Of a stretch of DNA of 64,000 bases, positions 26,851-35,626 are shown piece by piece. Position numbers and translations under genes: made by a program. The stretch is from Kitasatospora atroaurantiaca (GTDB lineage Bacteria; Actinomycetota; Actinomycetes; Streptomycetales; Streptomycetaceae): assembly GCF_007828955.1 (NCBI RefSeq), contig NZ_VIVR01000001.1:7807667-7871666 (forward strand), given 5' to 3'. The stretch's first letter is position 1. Each line of letters starts with the position of its first letter. A model generated the notes under the pieces. The model did no database searches. It was not told where the DNA came from and saw only the letters and a list, made by a program, of their open reading frames with translations.

Positions 26851-27279
26851 GTGACGACCTATCCCATGCCACCGGCGGGCCACGACGACGAGGACGAGCA
26901 GTTCCGCGCCGAGGAGCTGGCCGGCCTCGCTCCGGACGGCAAGGCGTATGAGCAATACGACACGTGGTTCCACAACAACTACACCGCAGGCACCGACCAC
27001 GCCGGTCTGGGAGGCACCGCTCGGCTATGGGCCGTCGAGCACGATGGCGGCAGGGACCGCTGGCACGTCACCGGAGCCGCCCCCGGCCTGACACTCCAGT
27101 ACCTGCAGATCACCGAAGGGGACCGCCGGGCGGGGTGGGAGTTCGTCGAGCAGACGGTGCTGGCCTCCGGAGTGAACGCGGGATGCTGGCCGCAGGCCAT
27201 GCTCGACGCCCGCCTCCAGGACCTGGGGCCTTCGCCCTTGAAGGTGGACACGCGTTCGTGTGTCACGCGGCGAGCGTGA
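26851..27279 (+). CDS. hypothetical protein, 3' end replaced by IS3
   Basis: GTG 26851 with gaggagg upstream. 142 codons: VTTYPMPPAGHDDEDEQFRA, EQYDTWFHNNYTAG, ARLWAVEHDGGRDRWHVTGA, then LQDLGPSPLK, where IS3 begins at 27245; the last residues (VDTRSCVTRRA) are read from the IS end. The native C-terminus is lost or changed. No known domain; Trp-rich beta pattern. Confidence 0.6.
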   Translation: MTTYPMPPAGHDDEDEQFRAEELAGLAPDGKAYEQYDTWFHNNYTAGTDHAGLGGTARLWAVEHDGGRDRWHVTGAAPGLTLQYLQITEGDRRAGWEFVEQTVLASGVNAGCWPQAMLDARLQDLGPSPLKVDTRSCVTRRA

Positions 27280-28156
27280 GCTTAGCCGTGTGGTGTCGTC
27301 GTTCGTATTCGTTGGGGCTGAGGTGGCCGTTGGCGGAGTGGCGGCGGCGGGTGTTGTAGCGCGTCAGCCAGGCGAAGACGGTCCTTCTGCAGGTGACGGG
27401 GTCGCCGTAGTCGCGGGCGCCCTGGAGCGTCTCGCGTTTGAGGGAGGCGTGGAAGCTCTCGCAGGCCGCGTTGTCCGCGCTGCTGCCGACCGAGCCCATC
27501 GACTGGGTGACGCCGAAGTCCGAGCACAGGTCGGCGAAGGCCCGGGATACGTATTGCGCCCCGTGATCGGTGTGGAACACCGCCCCGTCCAGACCGCCGC
27601 GGGTCGCGGCCGCCATCCCAAGCGCGTCGGCGACCAGGCCGGTGCGCATGTGATCGGCGATGGACCAGCCCACGACCTTCCGGCTGAAGCAGTCCAGCAC
27701 GGTCGCCAGGTAGAGGAACTCCCCGTCCGCCAACGGCAGATACGTGATGTCGCCCATGTACTTGCGTCCCGGCTCCGGCGCGGTGAAGTCCCGCTGGAAC
27801 AAGTCCGGAACCGTCTGCGCGGCCGGATCCGGGATCGTGGTGCGGACCCTTTTGCGCAGGCGGACACCGGCGATGGAGTACATCCGCATGACGCGGGCGA
27901 CTCGTTTGTGGTTGACCCGCGCGCCGGACTCGCGCAGTTCCGCGGTCACCCGGGGCGAGCCGTAGGCGCCGCCGGAGACGGCGTGGATGCGGCGTATCTC
28001 CTCGGCCAGGAGCCGGTCCTCGCGTTGCCGGACCGCCCTGGCCTGGGCACCGCTCAGCCACTTGTAGTAGCTGGACCGGTTGACGTCCAGGACCTGGCAC
28101 AGCCGCTTCACCTCGTAGGCGTCCCGGTGGTCGTGGACGAACTGGAAGCGGCTCAC
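27263..28156 (-). CDS. IS3-family transposase OrfB (integrase core)
   Basis: 297 aa, GTG start overlapping the OrfA stop as GTGA. HTH_21-like region (DRLLAEEIRRIHAVSGGAYG), then an rve-type catalytic core: first Asp in KYMGDITYLPLADGEF, second in AVFHTDHGAQYVS, Glu in NAACESFHASLKRETL. Full length for the family. In intact IS3 elements the functional transposase is an OrfAB fusion made by -1 frameshifting. Confidence 0.9.
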   Translation of the reverse strand: MSRFQFVHDHRDAYEVKRLCQVLDVNRSSYYKWLSGAQARAVRQREDRLLAEEIRRIHAVSGGAYGSPRVTAELRESGARVNHKRVARVMRMYSIAGVRLRKRVRTTIPDPAAQTVPDLFQRDFTAPEPGRKYMGDITYLPLADGEFLYLATVLDCFSRKVVGWSIADHMRTGLVADALGMAAATRGGLDGAVFHTDHGAQYVSRAFADLCSDFGVTQSMGSVGSSADNAACESFHASLKRETLQGARDYGDPVTCRRTVFAWLTRYNTRRRHSANGHLSPNEYERRHHTAKLTLAA

Positions 28157-28508
28157 CAGTTCGTCTCGCCGGCGAAATACTTGGCCGCCTTGCGGAGTAT
28201 GTCCCGCTCGGTGGCCAGCTTCCGCTCGCTCGCCTCAAGCTCGGCCACCCGGGCCTCCAACTGCCGGATCCGCTCGTCCGGGTCGGCGGTCGGTGCCGGC
28301 TGTCCCGTCCCGGCCGGTGCTGCCTCGCCTGCCCGAGAGGCGGTGGGGGCGACGCCACGGCGTTCGCGGTCCCGCAGCACCCACTCCGAATCGTCGCCCT
28401 GTTGATACCCAGGTCAGCGGCGATGCTCTTGTAGGTCGCCCCGGGCGTGGACTCGTACAGGGCCACGGCATCGGCCTTGAACTCGTCCGAGTAGTCCTTC
28501 ATCGCCAT
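28153..28508 (-). pseudogene. IS3-family OrfA, one-base deletion
   Basis: ATG 28508 (MAMKDYSDEFKADAVALYES) encodes the HTH through IAADLGINRATIR. A missing base near 28395 shifts the frame; the other frame continues EWVLRDRERRGVAPTASRAG and a leucine zipper (RIRQLEARVAELEASERKLA) to AAKYFAGETNW. Without functional OrfA the element is probably immobile unless complemented. Confidence 0.78.
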
Positions 28509-28710
28509 CGGCGGTGTTCTCGCTTCCTCCGAATCAAGCAGATCCAGTATCAGCGTGTCCACCAGTCAGGGCGAAGGCCCCTGCAACTGAGCGACGGGCC
28601 TCGAACCCGCACTATTTAAAGATCGCCAACGGCATCAGTCTTGTGGAACGGTCACGCTGGGTGCTGTAGAACCTGTGTGATTGGGTGCCCGAAGAGTCAT
28701 GGGGAGATCG

Positions 28711-29343
28711 ATGCGCGAGCCCGATCCGAAGCCGTACTGGAACACGAACGTCGCCCGGCACCCCGACATCCTCCGAGCTGTTCCCGAGGTGTGCGGCGAT
28801 GCGCTGGATGTCGGCTCCGGGGACGGACTGCTGGCGCGGAAACTGGCCGGGCGAGCGAAGCGGGTGACCGGGATCGACAAGTCACCTGAGATGATCGCCT
28901 GCTCACGCAAGCTTGCCGCGGGCCACCCGACCCTCGCTTTCATCGAGGGAGACTTCCTCACAGCCGACCTCCCCGCCGGGAGCTTCGACTTCATCTGCTC
29001 GGTGACCACGGTCCATCACATGGACTTCGAGGCGGCGCTCACTCGCATGAGCGAGCTGCTGCGGCCCGGCGGCACGTTGGTTGTGGTCGGCCTGGCCCGC
29101 GAGGCGAGCGTGGCGGACTGGGCAGCGGTGATCGCGGCGGCCCCGGTCGTACGGATCACGAAGGTGCTACGTCGTGCGCGCGGCCCAGAGGGGATGCCCG
29201 TCGCCGACCCACAGATGAGCTACGGGGAGGTGCGGGCCGCCGCGCGTCGGCTGCTGCCCGGCATGCGTTACCGCCGGCATGTGCTCCGCCGGTACTCGGT
29301 GGCCTGGGAGAAACCGCCTTCTGAACCGGCTGATTGTTTCTGA
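28711..29343 (+). CDS. class I SAM-dependent methyltransferase
   Basis: 210 aa from ATG 28711 (ggggaga upstream; two earlier in-frame starts have no ribosome site). Motif I is ALDVGSGDGLLARKLAG (residues about 30-46), the acidic end of strand 2 is VTGIDKSPEMI, motif II is FIEGDFLTADLPAGSFD, and a motif III-like LLRPGGTLVVVGL follows. Methyltransf_11/25 fold; substrate unknown. The C-terminus (WEKPPSEPADCF) adjoins ISL3 debris and may be slightly altered. Confidence 0.85.
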   Translation: MREPDPKPYWNTNVARHPDILRAVPEVCGDALDVGSGDGLLARKLAGRAKRVTGIDKSPEMIACSRKLAAGHPTLAFIEGDFLTADLPAGSFDFICSVTTVHHMDFEAALTRMSELLRPGGTLVVVGLAREASVADWAAVIAAAPVVRITKVLRRARGPEGMPVADPQMSYGEVRAAARRLLPGMRYRRHVLRRYSVAWEKPPSEPADCF

Positions 29344-29390
29344 CAGGGTGTTGGGGGGTGGCACACCTGCCGCGGCGCGGTCACGGAGCG

Positions 29391-29765
29391 TCAGGCGAGA
29401 AGGACTCGCTTTCGCAAGAGCGGGAAGCCAGCACGTCCGAACATTTGTCGTTTCAGCATCTTGATCCTGTTGACGGCTCCTTCTACGGGGCCAGAGTTCC
29501 AGTGGCTGGTCAGTCCGGCTTCGACGGCGTCGTAGTCGCTGTTCAGGCCGGCCGCGAAGGTGCTGATCCCGGGCAGGCCCGAGGTGATGGCTTCGGTGAT
29601 CCAGTCGGTGAGGCGTTCGCCGTCCAGGAGGGTGAGCATCTCGGCGAAGGAGGTGACCAGGCGGGCGGCGGTGTCCAGTTCGGGGCAGTGGGCGAGGACG
29701 GCCTTGCGCTGGACTTCTTCATCGAGAGTGAGGGCGGCGGGGTGGCGAGTGAGCCAGCCGGTCCG
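29391..29765 (-). pseudogene. ISL3-family transposase C-terminal fragment
   Basis: Reads HPAALTLDEEVQRKAVLAHC, LPGISTFAAGLNSDYDAVEA, then the ISL3 ending GPVEGAVNRIKMLKRQMFGR and AGFPLLRKRVLLA. The catalytic Glu (VEGAVNR) is present; the N-terminal two thirds are missing. Its right end joins an IS5 fragment on the opposite strand. Confidence 0.75.
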
Positions 29766-30018
29766 TGCCTACCTGCGCCGACGCGGCATCCGCTGCACCA
29801 TCCCGGTCAAGGCCGACCAGGCACGTAACCGCAAGAAGCTGGGCTCTCGCGGCGGCCGGCCGCCCAGATTCGACGCCGAGGACTACAAGGCTCGGCATGC
29901 GGTCGAGTGCGGCATCAACCGACTTAAAAGGCACAGGGCAGTGGCCACGAGATGCGACAAGCTCTCCGTCCGCTACGAGGCGACTGTGCTGGTCGCAGCC
30001 GTGAACGAGTGGCTGTGA
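29761..30018 (+). pseudogene. IS5-family transposase C-terminal fragment
   Basis: Frame VRAYLRRRGIRCTIPVKADQ, GGRPPRFDAEDYKARHAVEC, GINRLKRHRAVATRCDKLSV, RYEATVLVAAVNEWL and TGA. This is the final third of an IS5-type transposase, including the DDE Glu in HAVECGINRLKR. The 5' part is lost at the ISL3 junction. Confidence 0.8.
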
Positions 30019-30039
30019 CCAGCACCGTCGCAACGGCCC

Positions 30040-30495
30040 TCAGACGACGTCGAATTCGTTGCCCTCGGGGTCCTGCATGGCGGCGGCGTAGAGCCCCGTG
30101 TCCGGCTCATCCTTGATCCGCAGCACGGTGGCACCAGCTTTAACCAGCCGTTCCACCGTAGCCTTGACCCGCTGTGTGCGGACGTCCAGTGGGACGTCAC
30201 GGCCTCCACCAACCTTCAGGTCGAAGTGCCACCGGTTCTTGGCGACCTTCGGCTCTGGAACCTGCTGGAACCACACCCTCGGTCCACGTCCCGCGGGATC
30301 GATGATCGACTCCGGAATATCCCCGGCACCGGCCGGCAATTCTGCCTCGGGCACCCCCACCGCCGCCCAGTAAGCACGCCACGTGGCGTGCCCGCCCGGC
30401 GGAGGCTCAGGCACGTAGCCCAGGGCCTCGGCCCAGAAAGTCACCATTCTCTGCGGATCGGAGCAGTCGATCGTCAGCTGCACTGTCATCTCCAT
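30040..30495 (-). CDS. VOC superfamily (glyoxalase-like) protein
   Basis: 151 aa. MEMTVQLTIDCSDPQRMVTF then WAEALGYVPEPPPG is the typical N-terminus of glyoxalase-like domain proteins (Glyoxalase_6). It continues PRVWFQQVPEPKVAKNRWHF, DLKVGG and an end MQDPEGNEFDVV. The conserved Trp-Ala, Pro-Glu-Gly-Asn-Glu and His positions fit, but substrate and metal use are unknown. It sits alone between IS remnants. Confidence 0.85.
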   Translation of the reverse strand: MEMTVQLTIDCSDPQRMVTFWAEALGYVPEPPPGGHATWRAYWAAVGVPEAELPAGAGDIPESIIDPAGRGPRVWFQQVPEPKVAKNRWHFDLKVGGGRDVPLDVRTQRVKATVERLVKAGATVLRIKDEPDTGLYAAAMQDPEGNEFDVV

Positions 30496-30595
30496 GCTCG
30501 GAGCATCCCAGGCAGGTCTGACAGACGATCCGCTTTCGCAACAGGCCTTAGCTTGATCTTTAACCTGTGCGGCGGGGGCGAGGGTTGTTGGACTT

Positions 30596-30693
30596 CTTCG
30601 TCTTCCACCTACCGGCCCGGCGAGCTGGCCCAGTGCGACCTGTGGTTCCCGCCGGTCGACATCCCACTCGGCTACGGACAGAGCGGCCGCCCG
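30596..30693 (+). pseudogene. IS21 IstA fragment
   Basis: About 32 residues, TYRPGELAQCDLWFPPVDIP then LGYGQSGRPPV, match the start of the catalytic core of actinomycete IS21 transposases (GELAQCDLWFPP carries the first Asp). Both sides are unrelated. Confidence 0.65.
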
Positions 30694-30890
30694 CCGGTCA
30701 GTGGGGCGCAGTGCCGGTCCACGATCAAGTGGTGCTTGGAGCCTGGACGTGCGGGCCGTCGATCGCGCAATCGTCGGGGGCCAGGCCGCCGTTCGCCCTC
30801 AACTCGGTGAGCATGACCTCGTGCAGCCGCGGCCAGACCCCGGCCTCGGTCCAGTCCCGCAGCCGATGGTCGGCTCTTCGCTGCGCGGTT
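30694..30890 (-). pseudogene. IS5-family transposase fragment (related to 32992-33713)
   Basis: Reads RLRDWTEAGVWPRLHEVMLT, ELRANGGLAPDDCAIDGPHV. The nucleotide sequence matches 33316-33520 closely, but with an internal deletion that joins the DDCAIDGPHV region to the GSKHHLIVDRH region. It lies just upstream of the DUF4157 gene in the same orientation as the downstream copy. Confidence 0.72.
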
Positions 30891-30973
30891 CCCAGATCGT
30901 GCTGGGCCGAGTGGTCGTGACCACAGGCAAGGAATTCGAGTTGTCCTACCTACTGCCCCAGGAGAGGTCAACT

Positions 30974-32986
30974 ATGTTCGAACATGAAAGGAGCCGCACG
31001 CGTCGAGTGTGGCAGCCGCAGTCGGAGGCGGTGCTGCGCAGCCCGGCGACCGACACGGAGCCCGAAATGGCACCACCGGTCGTGCACGAGGTGCTTGCAG
31101 CCGCCGGTGAGCGGCTGGACGAGGAGACCGCGGCCACCATGGGCGCGCGGTACGGCAGGGATTTCAGCCAGGTCCGCGTGCACGCCGATGCCAGGGCCGG
31201 GGAGTCCGCCGATGCGGTCGGCGCCCGTGCCTACACGGTGGGCAATCACATCGTGTTCGCCGACGGCGCCTACGCCCCGCAGACAGAGCAGGGCAGCCAC
31301 CTTCTCGCCCACGAGCTCATCCACACGCTGCAGCAGCCACTGGCCGGTCCGGCGGCGACCTCGGCGAGCCTGCCTGTGGGTGCACCGACCGACCCTGCCG
31401 AGCGGGAAGCCGAGACCAACGCCGGGCTGGCGAACGGTGGGGCGACGGTCGACCTGACGGCTGGTGTCCACGGGGCGGCGCTGCGGCGGCAGACGCCGCC
31501 GTCCGGTGGTATGCGGCCGGCGCACGCCCGGGGATTCGGCGGCGAGCAGGCTATGGGTTTCGCCTATCCGCAGGAGGAGTGGATCTTTCTCGGCGGTCCT
31601 AGTGGTGCGGCCGGACACGGGGTGACCACGAGCGGTTTCGACGGTGTGGCGGTGCGCACCGGCGGACCGTTGGAGATTCACCTGCTGGACAACAAGTCCT
31701 TGGCCCGGCAGGGGAACGTGTCCAGTGCCACCGCGCTGACGACGAACCTGCAGCGCAACATCGGCGACCTGACCACCCTGGTGGCCGAGCCCCGATTCGA
31801 CGATGTGCCGCGCATCGGCGAGATTCGCACAGCCCTGTCCGCCGCGCGTACGGCGTTGCAGACCGGCCAGCGCCTGCCGGGCTCCGTCAGGCTGATCGTC
31901 ACCAACGCGGGTGGCAGGTCCACCGGTGTGACAGGCACCCTTGCCAACCAGGGGGTGGAGTTCCGCGACCTCAACCAGCCCGCACCGCGCCCGGCTCCCA
32001 CAGCCCCGCCCGCGGCTGGCACCCGGTCGACGGGAACCCCACAGGGTGGAACGCGCTCGGCAGAAGGCGAGGCGGGCTCCGGCGGCAGGTCGAGTACCGA
32101 CGCCAGGGTGGGCACCCCGAGTGAGCCGCCGATCGAGGCCGGGCCGTCACCGAAGGGTACGGCCGCCATCGGGGGTATCTTCGTCGCGTTCCAAGGAATC
32201 AACTTCGTGTCGAACCTGATCAACGATCACATCCAGGGCAAGCGGGCACAGCAGGCGCTGGACGCGATCGCACCGGAGGTGGCACGGAACCGTGCTGCCC
32301 ATCCGAACGCTTTCACGCTGGTGGTCCTCGTCTACAGCCAGGTCGAAGCGCCGAGCGAGAGCCTGATCCAGCCAGGGCCGGTGTTCAGCCACCTGGAGAC
32401 GGGCAGCGGGGTGACCAAGGACGAGGCCCGCCGGGACTGGCAGCGAACACCGCAGCTGAGGGCGGCCGGCGGCCGTGTGCGGCAGGAGGAGATGTGGATC
32501 CCGCCGGTACAGCAGGCCGGCCCGGCGGCGATGGCCAGGCCGTTTCCCAGGGCCGCGCTGGCCACCTTTGCCGTCGGCCGAGCAATCCTGCAGGACGTCG
32601 AGTGGGGCGGTCTCACCGGGTTCGACGATGAGGGGACGACCAAGCTCACAGTGCCCGCGGACGTGCAGCCGCGGTTCATCGTGATGCGGGTCCCCTCACC
32701 GCTGCGATGGTTCTACGAGGGCGTTCACGACACCGTGATCCCGGTCGAAGAGCGTGCGGCGGCCGAGGGTGGCAGCATTCCGGTGGTCAACCTGGACCCG
32801 TCGATGCCTTTCGCCGACGTCTCGGCTGCCTGTGTGTTTCCCGCCGACGACGACACCGCCGCGCTGTTCGCCGCCGGCCCACCCACCCGGGACAACCTCG
32901 GTCACCTGCGCGGCCGCGTCAACCTTCAGGAGGCCCGCTGGGTGCGCCCGGAGAATATCCAGGTCCTCGGCCGCTTCACCGACTGA
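30974..32986 (+). CDS. DUF4157 (eCIS-core) protein with possible nuclease domain
   Basis: 670 aa from ATG 30974 (caggagagg upstream). Residues 40-120 are a DUF4157 domain with GARYGRDFSQVRVHADARAG, AYTVGNHIVFADGAY and the zinc-peptidase motif HELIH at 113-117. DUF4157 marks proteins linked to extracellular contractile injection systems and other polymorphic toxins. Around 221-241 GFDGVA followed by LEIHLLDNKS could form a PD-(D/E)xK-like D...DxK site (D223, D239, K241); this is inference. A Pro/Gly/Ser linker (about 330-390) and a C-terminal region with FVAFQGINFVSNLINDHIQG complete it. No eCIS tube or sheath genes are in the window. Related IS5 remnants flank it on both sides. Confidence 0.8.
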   Translation: MFEHERSRTRRVWQPQSEAVLRSPATDTEPEMAPPVVHEVLAAAGERLDEETAATMGARYGRDFSQVRVHADARAGESADAVGARAYTVGNHIVFADGAYAPQTEQGSHLLAHELIHTLQQPLAGPAATSASLPVGAPTDPAEREAETNAGLANGGATVDLTAGVHGAALRRQTPPSGGMRPAHARGFGGEQAMGFAYPQEEWIFLGGPSGAAGHGVTTSGFDGVAVRTGGPLEIHLLDNKSLARQGNVSSATALTTNLQRNIGDLTTLVAEPRFDDVPRIGEIRTALSAARTALQTGQRLPGSVRLIVTNAGGRSTGVTGTLANQGVEFRDLNQPAPRPAPTAPPAAGTRSTGTPQGGTRSAEGEAGSGGRSSTDARVGTPSEPPIEAGPSPKGTAAIGGIFVAFQGINFVSNLINDHIQGKRAQQALDAIAPEVARNRAAHPNAFTLVVLVYSQVEAPSESLIQPGPVFSHLETGSGVTKDEARRDWQRTPQLRAAGGRVRQEEMWIPPVQQAGPAAMARPFPRAALATFAVGRAILQDVEWGGLTGFDDEGTTKLTVPADVQPRFIVMRVPSPLRWFYEGVHDTVIPVEERAAAEGGSIPVVNLDPSMPFADVSAACVFPADDDTAALFAAGPPTRDNLGHLRGRVNLQEARWVRPENIQVLGRFTD

Positions 32987-32991
32987 TCATT

Positions 32992-33713
32992 TCAGAATGA
33001 TCTCCGGAGTCGGCGGAGGCAGATGATGCTGGCCGCCAGTTCCAGCAGGCCCTGTTGGAGGTCGGCTCGGCGCTCGTAGCGGGTGCGGAGCCGTTTGAAC
33101 TGGTGGAGCCAGGCGAAGGTTCGCTCGACCACCCAGCGGGTCTTGCCGAGTCCGGAGCCGTGAGCGGTGCCGCGACGTGCGATCTGCGGCCTGTTGCGGG
33201 GCCGTCCGCGCAGGCCCCGGATGCGGGGTATCGCGTTCAGGAGCGGGATCAACTGCGTGACGTCGTGGCGGTTTCCGCCGGTGAGCGACACGGCCAGCGG
33301 GGTGCCGTGCCGGTCCACTATCACGTGGTGCTTGGAGCCTGGACGTGCACGGTCGACGGGCGAAGGGCCGACATTGGTCCCCGCTTTCAGCGTCCTGATG
33401 TGGGGGCCGTCGATCGCGCAGTCGTCCATGTCCAGGCTGCCGCTCGCCCTCAGCTCGGTGAGCAGGACCTCGTGCAGGCGTGGCCAAAGGCCGGCCTCGG
33501 TCCAGTCCCGCAGCCGACGCCAGCTGGTCACACCGGCACCCGACCAGCCGGGTCGGCACGTCCCGCCAGGCGACGCCCTCGCGCAGCACGTATTCGATGC
33601 CGGCCAGGGCCGCCCGGTCCGACACCGGCGACCGGCCCGGATAGCGGTGCCGCCTCACGGGACGTGGCGGCAGCAAGGGGGCTATCCGCTCCCACAGGTC
33701 GTCAGGAGCAAGA
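32992..33713 (-). pseudogene. IS5-family transposase, frameshifted and internally deleted
   Basis: N-terminus (HLAPDDLWERIAPLLPPRPV, LREGVAWRDVP) shifts frame near 33530, then RLRDWTEAGLWPRLHEVLLT, DDCAIDGPHIRTLKAGTNVG (first Asp) and GSKHHVIVDRHGTPLAVSLT. GRPRNRPQ joins directly to IARRGTAHGSGLGKTRWVVE (Glu), skipping about 29 residues that should include the second catalytic Asp (LFADRGYD-type). The stop is 6 nt from the convergent DUF4157 stop. Inactive. Confidence 0.82.
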
Positions 33714-33840
33714 TGGCTTGCCGACGTAGGTGTCGTACACCGGGTGCCCGGCGGTCAGGATGGTCCCCTGAGCGGGCTCGGAGCCTATTGGTGTCGGGCC
33801 CGGCCGCTTCCCGTTCTGGTGGCCCGGGCGCCGTGTGGCC

Positions 33841-34116
33841 TCAGGATGCGGCGAGGACTCTGTCGCAGGCCGAGCACACCTTGCTTTGCCACTTGGGCGG
33901 GTACCACGTCGCACCGGGCCGAGGCGCCTTGTAGGGGTTCCTCTGCATCCGGCCGGTGTCCATGCCGCAGAACGTCAGGTCGCCAGGATCCCCGGGTGCG
34001 GCGGGGTCGGCCGGCGCCGCATGTACGGCACGCACGCGCTCGACGTAGTCCGTGGTGTCACCCATCGCAGAAGCGCGGACGAGTTCGGGTTCGAGGAGTA
34101 CGACGATGATCACCAA
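33841..34116 (-). CDS. conserved orphan, 91 aa, cysteine-pair protein (copy 2)
   Basis: Paralogue of 4023-4298: MVIIVVLLEPELVRASAMGD, TFCGMDTGRMQRNPYKAPRP, WQSKVCSACDRVLAAS. Same length, conserved start, Cys positions and divergent upstream sequence. Low divergence with mainly conservative changes suggests both were maintained as proteins. A divergent gene (34149) starts 33 bp away. Confidence 0.72.
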   Translation of the reverse strand: MVIIVVLLEPELVRASAMGDTTDYVERVRAVHAAPADPAAPGDPGDLTFCGMDTGRMQRNPYKAPRPGATWYPPKWQSKVCSACDRVLAAS

Positions 34117-34148
34117 CCCAGTTTCCGGGGTGGCGGTGGCAGCCGCAC

Positions 34149-34680
34149 TTGGTGGCCGCCGTTTGCCGGTGCCTTACCCACCTGTTGCGCGACGCGCACG
34201 GTGGCCAGCGCGATGAGGAAGGCCCGCGCCGTATCCAGGCCACCCATGGTCTGCTGGACGGCGGCCCGATCATCTGCGGCACCTGCCAGGCGGAGTTGGA
34301 GCGGGCTGAGCTGGTCCACACCGAGTACGGCGCGTGCCCGGAAGAGGCTTCCGCCCGGATGGCCGCGTGTGTTGCCGCCGTGGCCGACGCTCCGTCCTGG
34401 CTGCTGATGACCCGCTGGCTGGCGGCCAAGTGGCCGCCACCTCCGCCAGGGCCTACGAACCGCGTACCCAGATCGTCGCCATGGCGACCATGCTCGCCTC
34501 GATCCTCGCCGTCACCGCCGCGCTGACCCACGGCCGGCACCTGCACAGGCCACCGCCGCCGCCGAGGCCGATACGGCACGGCGGGAGGAGGCGATACGAC
34601 AGGCCCGGGCCCGCGAGATGGAGGAGTCTCTGCTCCGCAGGACCGTCGGCATGAACGCCGGCGCTCGCCGACCCCTCCAC
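34149..34680 (+). pseudogene. degraded zinc-finger/membrane/coiled-coil protein
   Basis: Third-position GC marks three joined frames. Piece 1 (34149 to about 34420): LVAAVCRCLTHLLRDAHGGQ, GGPIICGTCQAELERAELVH, ADAPSWLLMTRWLAA. Piece 2: YEPRTQIVAMATMLASILAV then TAALTHGRH, a membrane helix. Piece 3 (about 34548-34660): ATAAAEADTARREEAIRQAR, AREMEESLLRRTV, a coiled coil. Two frameshifts break it. It is divergent from the 91-aa orphan; the same start is found beside copy 1 at 4.3 kb. Nothing recognisable lies between 34680 and 35053. Confidence 0.45.
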
Positions 34681-35053
34681 CCCGGGCGCGATCTGGTCGA
34701 GCGCGATGGGGAGGATGTCACCGTCGGCGCCCGGCATGTAGATCGACGTCCCGCGCCCAGCTCACCTTGGCGTCGAGCAGGTGGGTGATCCGGCTGCCGC
34801 GGAAGACGTAAGGGGTCAGCACGCCGGCGTGGCGGTGATGAGGATGGTCGAAAACGGCCAGGGGTGCTGCCCGCCTCAGTTCGTTCGGGCTTCAACGGTG
34901 TGGGGATTGATCGGGAGCGACCAGCATCAGCGGCAGGGCCCGGCGGCCGAAGGTCGCCGGGCCCTGGTGATCTGTATGGAGCACGTTTGGGCCTGCCGCC
35001 GGGGAGACAGGTGTCTGCCCTGCGCGGAGATCTCCTTCTGGCAGGCTGGTCGG

Positions 35054-35569
35054 GTGACTGGGAATGCAGCGGCGTCCGGTGGCCGGTTTCGAGATCGGCG
35101 CGAGCGCAAATTCGGGTATGACTTCCTCGATGAGGTGCTGGTTCGCTGTCCTCGGTGCGATGGCTGTGCTGCCGTCACGCCTCACCCTGGGCCTCTCGCC
35201 GATGGGGAAGCCACTGCCTCCGAAACCCAGAACCTTCATCGACGGCTGCGCTGCAAGGAGTGCAGCTTCTTCAAGGATCAGATCGTCGACTCCGCTGTCG
35301 TTGGTGCCCCCATCGATCCCTATTTCCAGCGTCCGGTGTGGTTGCAGGCGGACTGCAGCGGCCATGTGCTCTGGGCCTATAACGTGCGCCATCTCGACCT
35401 GCTGGATGCCTATGTGGCAGCCAAGCTGCGCGAGCGCGGAGAAGTCATGCCCTGGGCCCCGGCCAGCTTGGTCGAGCGACTGCCCACGTGGTTGAAAGCA
35501 GCCAAGAACCGGACCGAGATCCTGCGGACGATCAAGCGCTTGCGGTCCACACTGCCAGCTGACGGGTAG
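35054..35569 (+). CDS. zinc-ribbon protein
   Basis: About 171 aa from GTG 35054; the start is uncertain because the upstream frame is open but poorly coding. Two CxxC pairs, LVRCPRCDG and RRLRCKECSFFKDQ, form a zinc ribbon. They are followed by DPYFQRPVWLQADCSGHVLW and AYNVRHLDLLDAYVAAKLRE, then LPTWLKAAKNRTEILRTIKR. This arrangement matches the TFIIB-type zinc-ribbon proteins of actinomycetes, whose role is unknown. Confidence 0.72.
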   Translation: MTGNAAASGGRFRDRRERKFGYDFLDEVLVRCPRCDGCAAVTPHPGPLADGEATASETQNLHRRLRCKECSFFKDQIVDSAVVGAPIDPYFQRPVWLQADCSGHVLWAYNVRHLDLLDAYVAAKLRERGEVMPWAPASLVERLPTWLKAAKNRTEILRTIKRLRSTLPADG

Positions 35570-35626
35570 GACCCTCGGGCCTGTCCCCAGCTCGACGTGT
35601 GAGCCGGGGACAGACGGAAGGCCTGC

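Larger units (their letters stand above)
27245..28561. mobile_element. IS3-family element
   Basis: 1317 bp bounded by short inverted repeats tggacacgc (27245-27253) and gcgtgtcca (28553-28561). It contains orfA and orfB on the minus strand with a 4-nt overlap. No target duplication was identified. Between 28562 and 28710 no gene was seen. Confidence 0.72.

Noticed and set aside
28575..28600. tRNA-like T-arm (gcgggttcgaggcccg on the minus strand)
   Set aside because: No acceptor, D-arm or anticodon arm can be paired around it; at most a relic of an attachment site.
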